A stretch of 64,000 bases of DNA from Agrypnia vestita (GCA_016648135.1 JADDOH010001553.1:1-64000), one strand, 5' to 3'. Shown: positions 46,168-57,713, counted from the stretch's first letter. A program made the numbers and translations. Notes: generated by a model from the letters alone, not told the origin.

Positions 46168-46873
46168 AAAAATATGTCAGTAATGATAAATATTTATGAT
46201 ATACTAAGGCATATTAATTATATAGAAAGAAAGAATAAAAAATTTAAACAAACAGAAATATGTCAGTAATGATAAATATTTATGATATACTAAGGCATAT
46301 TAATTATATAGAAAGAAAGAATAAAAATTTTAAACAAAAGAAAAAGAAACTTAATTATTACGTGGAAAAAAATTCAGCACTCAAAATTTTTCTTAATCTT
46401 GTGTGGCTGCACTTGAACAGATCAATATCCAATAATCTTATCAGTTTATTGAATGCATCGCATACCCTCAAGAAATATGAATTCCGACGATAGTTGGATG
46501 AGGTAAAATCAATGTGAAAGACTGGGTTGTGTCTACGAGATCTACAGGGAACATGGAATTTTAGTCTATTTAATAGTTCAGGACAGTCGACGTTGCCTGA
46601 TACAATTTTTAGTAGGTACATCAAATCACCTATTTCCCGACGTCTGTATAAAGGTAGGATGTGGTATTTTTTGCATGAACTGTCATAATCGTCAGAAACG
46701 CAATTGAATTTAAAGTTGAGAAAGCGAATAAATATTTTTTGAATTTGTTCCAAGCGATTTACATAGATAATATACTGGGGGTTCCATACTTGCGTTGCAT
46801 ACTCGAGTTTGCTTCTGACAAAAGTGCAGTAAAGTACTTTCAATGTCTTTACACACTTAAAATCTTTAGACAT
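46168..46873 (-). pseudogene. Jockey-like LINE: C-terminal reverse-transcriptase fragment and 3' UTR
   Basis: The minus-strand frame (46873-46358, 171 codons) begins inside the protein and has LKVLYCTFVRSKLEYATQVW, then a linker with NRLEQIQKIFIRFLNFKF, YHILPLYRRREIGDLMYLLK and a conserved C-terminal region. This is the end of a Jockey-superfamily polymerase. The frame is uninterrupted, so decay is limited. Downstream, an 89-base unit is present twice (46171-46257 and 46260-46345) in the 3' UTR. The upstream side is cut by a fragment of a family M MITE at about 46880. Confidence 0.85.
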
Positions 46874-46879
46874 TCTCTG

Positions 46880-46975
46880 CCTTTGGTTTTACATACTGTA
46901 TACTGTATGTAAAACCAATATACTGTATATATATATTGTATACTGCTGCCTTTGGTTTTACACCCCACAATCATG
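46880..46975 (-). mobile_element. Fragment of MITE family M with local palindrome
   Basis: TACTGCTGCCTTTGGTTTTACACCCCAC resembles (in words) the terminal repeat TATTGCTACCTTTGCTTTTATACCCCAT of family M. Next to it GTAAAACCA and its reverse complement flank a TACTGTATA-rich core. Confidence 0.45.
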
Positions 46976-47895
46976 ATCATATTATACAGTTTAATATATG
47001 AATGAATACGCGTGGTACATCGTATATATAAAACATTGTTTAGCTAATATTATGTATTAACTTTAATGTGTAAAATCATTAATGAATAATGACTCCTCTA
47101 GTAAATACCACATCCTCTGACAACGAAAAAAATTATGAAATTAAAATCTTTTTGTACTTGGATTTATATCCAATTTATTGCCACTGTAATAAAGGAAAGC
47201 AAAATTGCGGAAAAATCGTTTTGTTATTGTTTTATTTATTGGTTGCGCGTATCACTGTTTGTTTCATTCACGCCAAATGGTATTCATTCGTGTGTCCGTA
47301 GTACAGTGGCGGCCTTCAATCGCGAGGCTCGGGCGTCAAATTTTTGCAAGTCCCTGCTCCTGCTCATTTTATAAATGCTGTATCGCATATAAAACTAAAT
47401 CAAAAATAATTTACAAACAGTTTTTTAACAATACACTTTTTACCGCAAATACTGTTCACAAAGTAAAATTCACTAAAACATAATTTATTTTCGTGCTGAA
47501 AGTTGCGTTGCTATGACGATTATGAGCACATAGAGTTGTTAGCCAATTAAGCGTAAGGCAAGGTGACTAGATTTGACGAACGAAATCAAACACGGGGATT
47601 CCCCTAGCGTAAATCGTAAACACGATGAAGTGCGCGGTCTTGTTACGCGCATTCAAGTCGAATGAGCGAGGCGCGAGATTCAAATAGTATTAAATTATGT
47701 TTTATTGTTATAAAAATATTCTAATTCACATGATCATTTGAAGACTCTTCGGGAAAAATAATGAATGTCACTTTTCTTGCGAAACTGACCTTTTAATGCC
47801 ATCTGTTGACTTTTTGGGGTATTATTTTATACAATAAATCAGAATTGGGTTAAGCCGTCATGGCCCGCCGTAATAGTTCAATTTATATCTGTTTA

Positions 47896-48038
47896 CAGTT
47901 GCCGGCAAACTTCTTGAAATTCTTTGGCGTGGTGGGGGAATGCGCAGAAGACAAAATTTGGGTCTCTTTGGTGGAATGGTACATGCGTAAACTTCCCCCC
48001 ACTACGCCGTAAAATTTCAAGATGTTTGCCGGCTACTG
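47896..48038 (+). mobile_element. MITE family G, copy 1 (143 bp)
   Basis: The inverted ends are CAGTTGCCGGCAAACTTCTTG and its near reverse complement, and the inner ACTACGCCG / GGCGTGGTGG parts also pair. TA lies on both sides, fitting a TA target duplication (Tc1/mariner-type). It is 143 bp and non-coding. Confidence 0.85.
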
Positions 48039-48345
48039 TATCCATCGCAAGAAATAGGAATATCTGCCCACCGAACGTCAAAAATCGTCATTGTCAATTT
48101 GATAATACATACATTTAATATACGTACGTACATAGAATACGTTTATATAGTAATAAATTGATTCAATATTTATATAAAAAGAGCATAAATGAAAGAAATA
48201 TGGACTTTGAAACTACAAAAAACAGTTTTTCTCTAAATAAACATTTCTAGACATTCATTGTTTTTCCCGAGAAGTCTTCATTTATCTGTTAATACGAATA
48301 TGACACTGAATAAACCTTATTTAAAAATTGTATTGTTGTAAACTA

Positions 48346-48509
48346 ATGGGCCTACCACACGCACAAGTATCACCACACTTTCTCAAGCGCAGGCCGGTTT
48401 GTATACGGAACACCGTGCGCGTGGTTGGTACAACTGCGAGTAAAACTGCTCATGCGAGAAGCTTGCACAGGCAAAAGTGTGGTGATACTTGTGCGTGTGG
48501 TAGGCCCAT
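48346..48509. mobile_element. MITE family H (about 164 bp)
   Basis: The ends are long near-perfect inverted repeats: ATGGGCCTACCACACGCACA at the left and the reverse complement at the right, continuing through AGTATCACCACACTTT, about 36 bp in all. The centre is not self-complementary. No target duplication was clear. Confidence 0.9.
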
Positions 48510-49156
48510 AATAGCTATAAGCACAAAATAAAAAGTTGCGGCATTTTTTTCTACTCGGGTTGTTCCGCGAGACCCATGCAAGAGCGAGGCCCGGGGCGAT
48601 TGCCCTGCTCGCCACCCCCTAAGGCCGCCACTGCGTAGGTATGGTTATCGACCTTTACGATATCGTGATGGAAAATACCATACGCAGCCGTGCTTTTAGC
48701 CGTGTTATTGTAAGAAATTAGAGGTTATAAGTTATTAGCATTTTAAATAAGATACAGTAGGTCGAAGATACAGTGCTATCGAAACCGATAGATGTTATAA
48801 TCAATCAATGTATTTAATTAAAATTTTGTTACTTTTCAGAATTCACAAAAAAATAGTGTTTGTTTTTGTCGCGGAGGTTCTCTTCATGGCGGTCCGTTCC
48901 ATTTTGGCAGTAAAATAACAGTTATGTAGCTCGCTTTGTTCCCGAGGAATTCCGCCGTGGCATTAGAACAATATCGGCCATGTTTGTGCATTGTGTAGCG
49001 CGGGCTATCGCGCGTTTTACGGAAATTCTTGGCATATTTCTCCACAAAAAAATACTGAGCTATTAAATGTAGATTTACTACGGCGAGCGGCATTCGCCGG
49101 TACTTCGCGGTTATTTATCGTGCATTCACTGCCCGTGGGCAATGTTAAATTGTTCA

Positions 49157-49301
49157 CACTTGCCGGCAAACATGTTGAACATTTTTCGGCGCAGTGGGGG
49201 AGAGTTTGCGCATGCACCATTCCACCGAAGAGACCCAAAATTTGTCTTCTGCGCATTCCTCCACTACGCCGAAAAATGTCCAAGAAGTTTGCCGGCAACT
49301 G
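49157..49301 (-). mobile_element. MITE family G, copy 2 (145 bp)
   Basis: On the minus strand it matches the copy at 47896-48038 along its whole length, including GCGCAGAAGACAAA and GGGTCTCTTCGGTGGAATGG. TA follows the plus-strand right end; CA is at the other side, consistent with a decayed TA duplication. Confidence 0.85.
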
Positions 49302-49594
49302 TATCAATACTGCAATAGTGCAGAAAATAATTATTTGATTATAATGCTAGCAGAGATTTCACTTATCGAATCGAATCGGCAAGGTCGCGGCGGTGGGAAT
49401 GCGATGGAAAATTGGAAAAACTGCTTGCTGGCTTTTCCGTGATTATTGGGACTCGGTTCGAAAACTCCTTTTCCTGTCTTATTAGTTTGATGCGTAATTG
49501 TCCGCCGTTTTTATGAAGAAAATATATTGTAACATAACCAAAAACTAAAATAACCTAAATAAACTATAATAACAAAACATATTATGTAAAATTA
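49302..49594. other. Short unassigned interval
   Basis: No gene or repeat is seen between the MITE and the mariner remnant. Confidence 0.35.
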
Positions 49595-49815
49595 TCATTC
49601 GGGGGCGTAGTCACCATCAACGTAAATTACTGCTTCCCATTCGCTTGGAAGACGGTCGATTCCACGGGCGAAGTGTCCAGTGCGTTTCTAGAAGAGTGTG
49701 TTCTTCCACCAGAAGGTTCTGATCTTAAAAATCCGAAGATCGACTCATTCTTGACTTGTCGTCTGAGCTGGTGTAACCAGCTTCGAAGCGAACAAATCAC
49801 TCTCGACATGCCTTC
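49595..49815 (-). pseudogene. mariner transposase C-terminus, frameshifted relic
   Basis: On the minus strand HFARGIDRLPSEWEAVIYVD followed by GDYAPE and a stop at 49595 is the normal end of a mariner transposase. Upstream in another frame SWLHQ continues the same protein. A frameshift separates them, and the catalytic core is absent. It differs from the cecropia-type element at 30286, so it belongs to another mariner lineage. Confidence 0.75.
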
Positions 49816-50231
49816 GCCGAAAAGATCGAGTGAGATCGCGATATAAATTAGAAGCGTATCGACCTTTATCGAAGTGGTACTGCGTATTAGCTTAATGTGG
49901 CAAATATGTTTATGGTTTTCGATGCACGTTTTAATTTCCTAACCCCATTTAAAATGTACATTATGACTAATCAATAAAACATCAAATAAATAAAACGGCG
50001 TTTGATTAATCGTCACCTAATATCATCTCAACGGGCTTCATTGTTCCACTGCGGCCCGGAAAAGCTCCGCAAGGTAGTTCCAGGTTCTTCAGCTGCGATG
50101 TTTATTACAACAATCATTTTCCCTGCATCATGAGATGCAAAAGCTTATGGAGGATTTTTTAAAGATCACCAATTCGGTTGTGTAAGGAAGAACCCAAACC
50201 ATATTTTGAACATCTTCCGATATTCGTAAAA
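49816..50231. other. Unassigned region
   Basis: No gene is visible. It could include further decayed mariner sequence upstream of the relic, but I could not show it. Confidence 0.35.
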
Positions 50232-50564
50232 TGTTTCGTATGATGTGCACATGTTTAGTATCACGTTATGTGTATAAGAAATGTACTCTATTTACACGGA
50301 ATTCATTAGGTTACATGTAAAATGTAGCTTACAAAATTAAATGCTTCTAGTCGATCAAGTCATGGAATGATGATGACAAGTGGTGTTTCGTATGATGTGC
50401 ACAAGTTTAGTATCAGGTTATGTGGCGCAAAGTACACAAGTGTATAAGAAATGTACTCTATTTACACTGAATTTATTTCGGTTTTATGAGGTTACATGTA
50501 AAATGTAGCTTACAAAATTAAATGCTTCTAGTCGATCAAATGATGGAATGATGATAACAAGTGG
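50232..50564. repeat. Twofold tandem repeat (152 and 181 bp)
   Basis: Each unit has TGTTTCGTATGATGTGCACA, AAGAAATGTACTCTATTTAC, GTTACATGTAAAATGTAGC, and CTTCTAGTCGATCAA with GATGGAATGATGAT. The second unit (50384-50564) carries two short insertions compared with the first (50232-50383). Confidence 0.9.
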
Positions 50565-50769
50565 CACGGAGCCTGATTTCCAATAGTATTTCCTTGAATT
50601 ATCAGACGCGAGATCTGATACTTCTATATTTGTCTCATCACGTGTCTGAGATGTTGATTTTTTAAATAATTTTCATCATCTTTATTCGTAACTATTCATC
50701 CAGCTTTTACCTGCCATTCTTCCGCAAATCGACATCTCAAATACTTCCAGTCCTTCTGCTTCCTACGGT

Positions 50770-50943
50770 ATTTGAGAAGTTGAGGCTCGCCTAGTGATCC
50801 AGTGGTCGGGCTTTCCCATTGCGTTTCAGGAGACCAGCGACTTGGTCTTATTTTCACAGGATTAGCATTTAATATGGTTTGAAAATAAGAATATTGACGT
50901 GACACGTATTCTGTATACTCTGTCTATTTAAAAAAAATAATAA
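50770..50943 (+). mobile_element. tRNA-derived SINE, damaged copy
   Basis: GGCTCGCCTAGTGATCCAGTGG, ATTTTCACAGGATTAGCATTTA, TTGACGTGACACGTATTCTG and an A-rich tail correspond to the SINE at 44502. The B-box area is changed and the head is truncated. Confidence 0.7.
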
Positions 50944-51139
50944 AAGTGTGAATGCTTCCATTCCATAAAATAATTCAGAGAATACGTACATATGCATATA
51001 TATTATGATGTTCAGATTATGACTTCGAAACATCTTTTTCATGCGGATAAAATTGCACGAACTTTCTTAACGTAGCTTTTCATTTGAACAGAAAGATTCC
51101 ATCTTTTTTTAAATTACAAAGATATAAAATGTCTCGTAT

Positions 51140-51677
51140 TTACTCCCTTAAATTAACTCGTGGCGTCTGCTTGCTTGCCGTCAACAAAAACTTTGGATCG
51201 ATTTTTGACTCTTTTCCCGCGATCCAATCGAGCTGAAACTTGGCAAGTAGACTCGTGACGACGATCAAGAAAATCTGTCAAATTTTCGTTAAAAAAAATT
51301 AATAATTTTAGTATAATTTCGGATTTTTAGAAATTTTATTGGTTTTTTCAAATTGGAATCATTAGAAAAGTTTGATTTCGGCGGCCCGATAACGTCGCGG
51401 AATATTTTCTAAATTTGAATTACTCCGTCGGTATGCACAATAGGTACTTCACTACGAATGTCGAAAATCTAAATTGACTGACAAATGTTTTTAGCATTTA
51501 TTCTTCAAAGCATGAAGTGCAAAGCAAAGCATCAAAGCTCAAAACATCTGACATTTTAGAAACATATTAAATTACTGTAAGTTTAGTGTTATGTTATATG
51601 TTTTAATTCGTCTTTAATTGTTGTTATATTTTACAAAGAAAGGAGTATAATAAAAACTAGGTTTTTATGGGTTACTT
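51140..51677 (-). repeat. Dispersed unclassified repeat, copy 2 (about 540 bp)
   Basis: Reverse-complement match to 27660-28205. Both ends correspond: AGTAACCCATAAAAACC at one end and CCACGAGTTAATTTAAGGGAG at the other (given here approximately). Indels are scattered through it, for example around 51510-51530. Confidence 0.8.
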
Positions 51678-53764
51678 TTTTTTTTCAATTTCTTTCCAGA
51701 AATATACAAACTATCATCGTATCTTATTAATATCAAGTCCTAACCTGAATGTATAAAACGTAATAAATATATAAATGCTTGAAATAACTCTGCAACCATA
51801 ATAACAAGAAACATTATAACATTAATTTATTTTAAAATAAACTAAAATACAATAACGTTTAATTGATTTTGACGTAATAACCGCGCACTTATTTTACTTG
51901 ATGACATGAAAAATAAGGAAATTGTTACAATGATGATAGGTGATCTGATACGGCGGATCTAAATACGAGTACATCAGCCAAAACGCTATACGTTCGGAGG
52001 TGTTCTGTTGCGAATTGGTCCTTTGTCGCAAACAGTGTCGCTTTACGGGCTGTATCATGAATATTCCTCGATTATAACTTCTCATTTGTTTATTCATTTA
52101 TGTATATATTCATTAGATACTCCTTTGTCATAACATGACAATATGTTTTACAATATTGACACAGGATCGCTTCGGTGGGATCCAAATGAAACTCGCGAAC
52201 AATTAAACTTTTTCTAAAAACAAAGTCACTTGACACAAATTCTGCTGGTTTACTATTCTGGGTTATTTTGGGTTCGCTAGAAAACTCTACTCGTCTCTGG
52301 TAATGCTTTGCATATGTTGTATTTCGCACAGATTCATTATATTTTCGCCCGCTTCTATGAGTTTCGCTGCTATCGAAATGCGACTGATTCCGTCAGCGTT
52401 TATAAAGGAAACGTATTTTCTCTTTTGTTTTACTGACTTCTAGATTATTCCAAAATTTCCAAACAGTTCGGAAACCTTCCATTATGTTCAATTCTTCTTG
52501 ATTTTAGAATTTCGTGATAATGTGTACGTATTTATACACACCTAATGCACTTACACTCAAAACAAATTCGTTTGTGACATGATTTGCCTTTTTAGTCCTT
52601 TTTGCCTTTTTAAAATAAGTGTCCTTCTTTACAACACCTCCTTGTCCTACTTTAGCTTCAACACCTACCATTTTAGCAAAAAAAATATTAAGTCCAGATT
52701 CAACCAAGAAAATGAATATCATTAATTGACATGGCAGTTCCTTTGTGGCTCAGCATAATTTTTTTTTTTTTTATGTAACCAAATTTTGTAACATGATAAT
52801 TTATCGGAATTTTCAAACATACAATTAAAACCAATCACTCCTTCTATAGTCATAAGCCTAGTTTTCTCCACTATGTGCAACATAGGATAAATCATTAATA
52901 AAGAAAATGATTATGTAAAAAACGCTTATTAACCATAATACTTTATCTCTACTTTTAATGTTCTCAAAAAAAACACAACTCTCCTCTCTATTTCATACCT
53001 CATAATCTGCCTGAATAGGTCGTTACCCGACTATATTCATTTTAGTTGTTTTGATGGGATAAGCAGTCCCTGCTTAGAGGAATTCTTGAACCTATAGTCG
53101 TAATAAAAATTACTTTTACCGTGGCGAGTAGATACAGACTCTCACCTGGAGGAGCGCTATCAAACTACCAGGGGCGTATATATAATATATTTAAAAATGT
53201 ACACATATATTTAAAAAAATAATCGAAATAAAATATAGGTACATTTTCTATATAATATTCTTATCACAATTATTATAATATCATTCAGATTTTTCCAAAA
53301 CATATGTTTACGTAAAAGTCACGCTGCGTCTGCTATTTTATGAACTGCCATTTTATGAACAATGCGCAGTACTGAACGCAGCTTGCGCCACGACCGACTG
53401 GCCGCGCGCTATTCACTCCCGTCACTCCTCGGACATTCCCGGACTGGATAACATCGTAACACTCCAAACTCTGTATTTGCGTTCTACCGCTTTAAATCAT
53501 TAATCATTGTAAATCGTAATATAATATACTCAATATTGGTCATACACGCACCGTTCGTTTTAATTACTCCGCTACTATCTGAACATCTCCAAGCAAGTAA
53601 ACCAAAGTGGTTTATTCCCAAATTCGCGAAAATAAATGGTAAGCCGACTCTGGGGCGGATATACATGATTTAAAAAAAAATTATATACGTGTCAGACTTT
53701 TCTGACCTTGGAATTCAAGCACTCTCTACTTGTGCAGTGGCTTACTATAATTTACAATAATTTG
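51678..53764. other. Unassigned region
   Basis: Short minus-strand frames at 52090-52329 (79 codons) and 52504-52722 (72 codons, Lys-rich, with KKDTYFKKAKRTKKANHV) have no family likeness. Homopolymer runs at 51677-51690 and 52758-52772 may be retroelement tails. Confidence 0.35.
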
Positions 53765-54330
53765 CTAGCTGTAACCCGTTAAAAATGACGGTACTCTTAC
53801 ATGTACAATTACAATTACTTGATTTGTTCAATTTATTTTACATGACGGTGAATGTTTTGCAGCTTGTGTGCATATTCTCCCAGAGAAGCCGAATGGGTTC
53901 TCATTTATTGTAGAATTGTCTTTTGTGATTGAGTTTGGTCTCTTTTGACTACTTACTCTACATTATTATTTACTTGACTGCATTGTATTATTGTATTGTA
54001 TTATTAATTATGATTTTTGATATATTAGATAAATAATGTATTATCTTTCTTATTGTCTAATAAATTAGATTACTTACCTATACGATTGTAAGTGGTTATC
54101 CCTCACCACACACAAGAATCGTAATTCTTTTTGGTCAGGTATATACATACAAAAAAAAGAATTGTAAATATTCTCAAGCTATCTTTGTAATAAAATATTA
54201 TATATATTATTAATTAAATAAATTAATAATGTCGATTCCTAAAGAATAAATATTTATTTATTTTATTTAAAAAATTACTTTTAAAAGATTCGTAAAAAAA
54301 TCAAAAGATTTCGTAAAGAATATTTCCCCA
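53765..54330 (-). mobile_element. Helitron-like family B copy interrupted by a retroelement tail
   Basis: On the minus strand the 3' end is CCGTCATTTTTAACGG then GTTACAGCTAG. The family words CCTAAAGAATAAATATTTAT reappear at about 54235. Between them (about 53830-54215) lies the insert described separately. It probably arose by insertion into the Helitron. Confidence 0.5.
53920..54210 (+). mobile_element. Retroelement 3' fragment, family T, copy 1
   Basis: It matches 60556-60830 in the same orientation: GAGTTTGGTCTCTTTTGAC / GAGTCTCTTTTGATTGC, TTATTTACTTGACTGC, GATTTTTGATATATTAGATA, GATTGTAAGTGG, TTTTGGTCAGGTATATACAT. It ends in TAATAAAATATTATATA. It looks like the 3' UTR of an unidentified LINE. 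Confidence 0.6.
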
Positions 54331-54504
54331 TATATTTATTGTAAAAAAATTCGAAAAAAAAAATTTCGTAAAAAATTGTATTCAGTAACCTATTACTGGC
54401 CTATAATGATTTTACATGATACCTCAGTATCACACTATGACAATCTGTCAGTCATTAAGTACCTGTTTACAATCTCTAGATATTTTTCTTATAAAAACAC
54501 AAGA

Positions 54505-54866
54505 TGTAAATTTTACACGCCGGTTCCTAAAGAATAAGTATTTACTCTTTTATAGCCGACACTCACGAAATAATAATAAATGATTTTTATCAAAACATTC
54601 TTTTTATATTTCCCCACCCGGCAGTTAATAGTACAAATGGTTCGCGTCTTTGCTACGTCCTATATGTACTGCATTTTTGACAGGTCACAAACATGCAGTG
54701 GTGGCAACATCGCTATCGTTGCCGCCTTCGGGTTTGCTGGCCCGGGGTTCAAGCCTCATCTCCGGCCGTTTAATTTGGTTTTTTGCCGTGAATTCGAATG
54801 AAATTACGGACGTTTCACAACGGATAGACAGACGGACGGACAGACAACGAAATAATTATGTTTGAT
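54505..54866 (-). mobile_element. Helitron-like family B copy lacking its terminal hairpin
   Basis: It shares with 28791-29213, in opposite orientation, CGGTTCCTAAAGAATAAGTA, TATAGCCGACACTCACGAAA, the GC-rich centre with GGCAACATCGCTATCGTTGC and GGGTTTGCTGGCCCGGGGTT, and the end GACAGACGGACGGACAGACA. The hairpin and CTAG end are absent. The two short plus-strand frames here are by-products. Confidence 0.65.
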
Positions 54867-55548
54867 TTAAAAATACCTGTATGCTTTCCTAATGTATTTT
54901 TACTAAATATGTTAGAATACTTTTTTAAGGTTCCAAACCAACACAACAAATAAGTATCACAATAACTTTTTGTACGTTTCTATTCTAATTTTTGGGAAAG
55001 ATATAATAAAACTTCAATTTGGACCTTAGGTATGGCGATGATTTAAAAACTAGCCTAATTTTCTTGCAACAAAGTGTAATTAGTGATCCTGCCTACCCAG
55101 GTTGGTTGAAGTTTTCTCTTACTCTTCCCTGGATAGTAGACTCCGGATAATGTTTCCCGGTGCGCGGAGGAGCTGTCCATCTCGCATATTACTTCGTGGA
55201 ACTATTTCGCTCGGTCTGTATTCCAGAACGTTCTTTAACCAAACAGTTCTAACTCCAAGATGAAGATTACACAGGTCGATATGGTTTTTGTTGTTTCATT
55301 TTACAGTTCTTTATACCAATATAATATTTGTTTTTCTCCATCACATCGACTTTTTTAAAAGTCATTTTTTTGTTATTTTCTTATATTGCATGTGGCTAAA
55401 AACTATATTTCTTATTATTTGTATTGATATTGTTTTTAATGTTTTATAAATAATAAATAATATTAAATACTGGAAAAATGATTAACATTATTAATATCAC
55501 CGTTTTCCTGTTAAACGACGTATAACGACGGAGGTCTTAAAAATCCCA
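54867..55548. other. Unassigned region
   Basis: No gene or recognisable repeat. Confidence 0.35.
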
Positions 55549-55551
55549 ATT

Positions 55552-55728
55552 ATATTAATTTCGTTATCCGTCCGTCTGTCCATCTGTCTGTCCCCGTAAC
55601 TTGTAACGTCCTTAACTTTTTTATAGTAATTTTTTTCGGAAAACTTTTTATTTAATAAAATAAATAAATACTTATTCCTTAGGAACCGACATGTAAAAGT
55701 GCCGTCATTTTTTACGGGTTACTGCTAG
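55552..55728 (+). mobile_element. Helitron-like family B, short copy
   Basis: It begins near TTAATTTCGTTATCCGTCCG and ends with the hairpin region GCCGTCATTTTTTACGGG and TTACTGCTAG. The words TTCCTTAGGAACCGACATGT are shared with 28791-29213. The GC-rich centre of the longer copies is deleted. Confidence 0.65.
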
Positions 55729-55969
55729 CCTTATATAAATATACAGGTTGTAAGTAAGTAACGATAGTTTAATATGTAGGTATCTTAATAAATGCTTATG
55801 ATAAAAAATAAAAATAATTATTAATCTCTTTGTAAAAAAATTTCACCCATTTTCTACCTATTGTTTATTTTTATTATTTAGTTAAGGAATCTTAACAGTT
55901 TCAATCATTAAAATATTAGAGCACAGTGCATATAGCATAAACTAATTACAAAGATTCACAGATGCTTAA

Positions 55970-56114
55970 GGCCCGGTTGTTTCAAGTTCGATCAAAGTAA
56001 GCGGTCGATCAAAGCATAGATTTTTACGAAAACCGATCGTCTGATTGATGGAGAACGTAAAAATCTATGCTTTAAAAGAACGCTTACTTTAATCCGACTT
56101 GAAACAACCGGCCC
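55970..56114. mobile_element. MITE family F, PIF/Harbinger-like, copy 1 (145 bp)
   Basis: Inverted ends GGCCCGGTTGTTTCAAGTTC, flanked on both sides by TAA, the 3-bp duplication typical of PIF/Harbinger. The arms also share AAAGCATAGATTTTTACG with its reverse complement. It is homologous to 59794-59933. Confidence 0.85.
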
Positions 56115-56186
56115 TAAGACGTAGTGAATTAAATACATTGTTGAATAAGAGAATATATTATAGTAATAAACCAACAATACTTATTT

Positions 56187-56220
56187 ATCTGTTAAATAAA
56201 ACTATTTTATTTAACAGATA
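56187..56220. repeat. Perfect small hairpin
   Basis: ATCTGTTAAATAAAA is followed within a few bases by TTTTATTTAACAGAT, giving 15-bp arms. Confidence 0.8.
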
Positions 56221-56224
56221 ATAG

Positions 56225-56420
56225 GTGAGTTACGAACCGTATATTTTACTGAGAAACAAATCTCGACGTTTCGCTGAAGTCATATTCAGCGTCATCGGGA
56301 GAGCGTCCTATGTCCTATCACGGCGGAGACTGATATCGGCCTACAACTCCGCCATGATACTCCTATTTCTCGGAACACGGAAGAGCACGTACCGTCGGGT
56401 TCGTCTACAGGGAACATGAA
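56225..56420 (-). mobile_element. Repeat with hammerhead-like core, mutated
   Basis: On the minus strand at 56298-56268 the sequence reads CCGATGA, a perfect stem GCTGAA/TTCAGC, then GAAAC. This is a hammerhead core except that CTGATGA has become CCGATGA. The plus-strand frame across it (64 codons) has no family likeness. Confidence 0.4.
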
Positions 56421-57446
56421 ATATAAAACGTAGATTCGTTTTGTAATGCGACCCTACGAGCTTAGGCAAGAATGAAAGCTATAAAATGTTGGCAATGATT
56501 CCGATACTCATCTCATCACGTTGCGGCAGATCCAGGAAGATAATTAGCCAATCAGGACGAGCGTGGGAACTCGATTGTTTTCCTTTATTTGTAATTAATT
56601 ACTGTTTCACCGGCGCATTCTTTAAGCAGCCACGTAATAAATAGTTGAATAAGCACCAAAGTTACGCGATGTTGGAGTCGCTGTTAGTCACCTTCAGGTG
56701 GTTGATGTCTTTAGAATATCATAGGTTATTCATGAATATTCATGATAAAAAATTCAATGATTCGCACTATGTAAATCATCAAATACTGCGGATATGCGCG
56801 GCTGCGTATTAAAAGTTTGACGCTAACCTTAGGTTCACGTCTTCAACATGCACAGTTTTGTGAGAAACAAAGGCACGCCTACGTACTGGTTTTAAAATAA
56901 ATGTAACTTGAGTGTGTGTTTATTATAATCTGTAATCTTCGAATAGGTTATAATATAAAGTTATCGAATCAGGTCATTTAAAATCAACATTTAGATCTTG
57001 TAACGAGATCAGGTGTTAAATAAATAGAGCGTAGTATTTGCATACAACTCTCCTAAAGGACAAAATATGTGTGTGTGTATGCGAAATAAATAAATATTTA
57101 TAGACCACAAAATATATTTAATAAGCCAATAGTTTGACGAATTACAATTGCGTAATAAAAATAATACTGTCATTGTCTAAAAAAATAACAACTTCTCGGA
57201 ATTCTCCAACCATATAATTTGTACGAACTATTCTTTCCATAGTCATAAATCTCGGAACCTTTTCAATAAAAATCTGTAAATCGTTGAAATCCAAAAGAAT
57301 TTAAATTCTGAGAAAACGCTTATAAATATCATCACATTCTATAAAAGTATTGGGCTTGTTTCCGCTAATGATAAAAAATAATCTCCCCGATATACGACTT
57401 GTCTCCCTACCTAAAGAAGTTGATAAAACTCTGTATTTAGGTGAGT
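56421..57446. other. Unassigned region
   Basis: No gene or repeat family is recognisable here. Confidence 0.35.
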
Positions 57447-57598
57447 TATTAATAACAATTCATTGTTTGTGTATTATAAAGTTTAGTTTAACGTTAATTA
57501 ATAATAATTCATCGTTTGTGTATCACAAAGTTTAGTTCAACGTTATTTAATAATAATTCATCGTTTGTGTGTTACAAAGTTTAGTTCAACGTTAATTA
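57447..57598. repeat. Threefold tandem repeat, period about 51 bp
   Basis: Each unit contains TAATAATAATTCATCGTTTG (first unit slightly changed), TGTATNACAAAGTTTAGTT and CAACGTTA. No function is evident. Confidence 0.9.
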
Positions 57599-57713
57599 AA
57601 AAAACATTTATAAAGTTGTCTGAAGAAGTAGTGAATAAAATACAGTATATTTAAGAACTCATTCTTATTGTGATGTTGCAATTTTTCAGAACAAAGTTCT
57701 GTGAAATTTAAAA

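Larger units (their letters stand above)
47304..48633. mobile_element. hAT-like element carrying two smaller MITEs
   Basis: The 13-bp perfect inverted ends are CAGTGGCGGCCTT at the left and the same reversed at the right. The flanks CCGTAGTA and CGTAGGTA are similar but not identical, so an 8-bp target duplication is possible with a change. Inside are the MITEs at 47896-48038 and 48346-48509. No transposase is visible. Because the ends are far apart and contents are nested, the pairing is likely but not certain. Confidence 0.55.

Noticed and set aside
54580..54865. Two overlapping plus-strand frames of about 70 codons
   Set aside because: They lie entirely within a Helitron-like family B copy and match its non-coding relatives.
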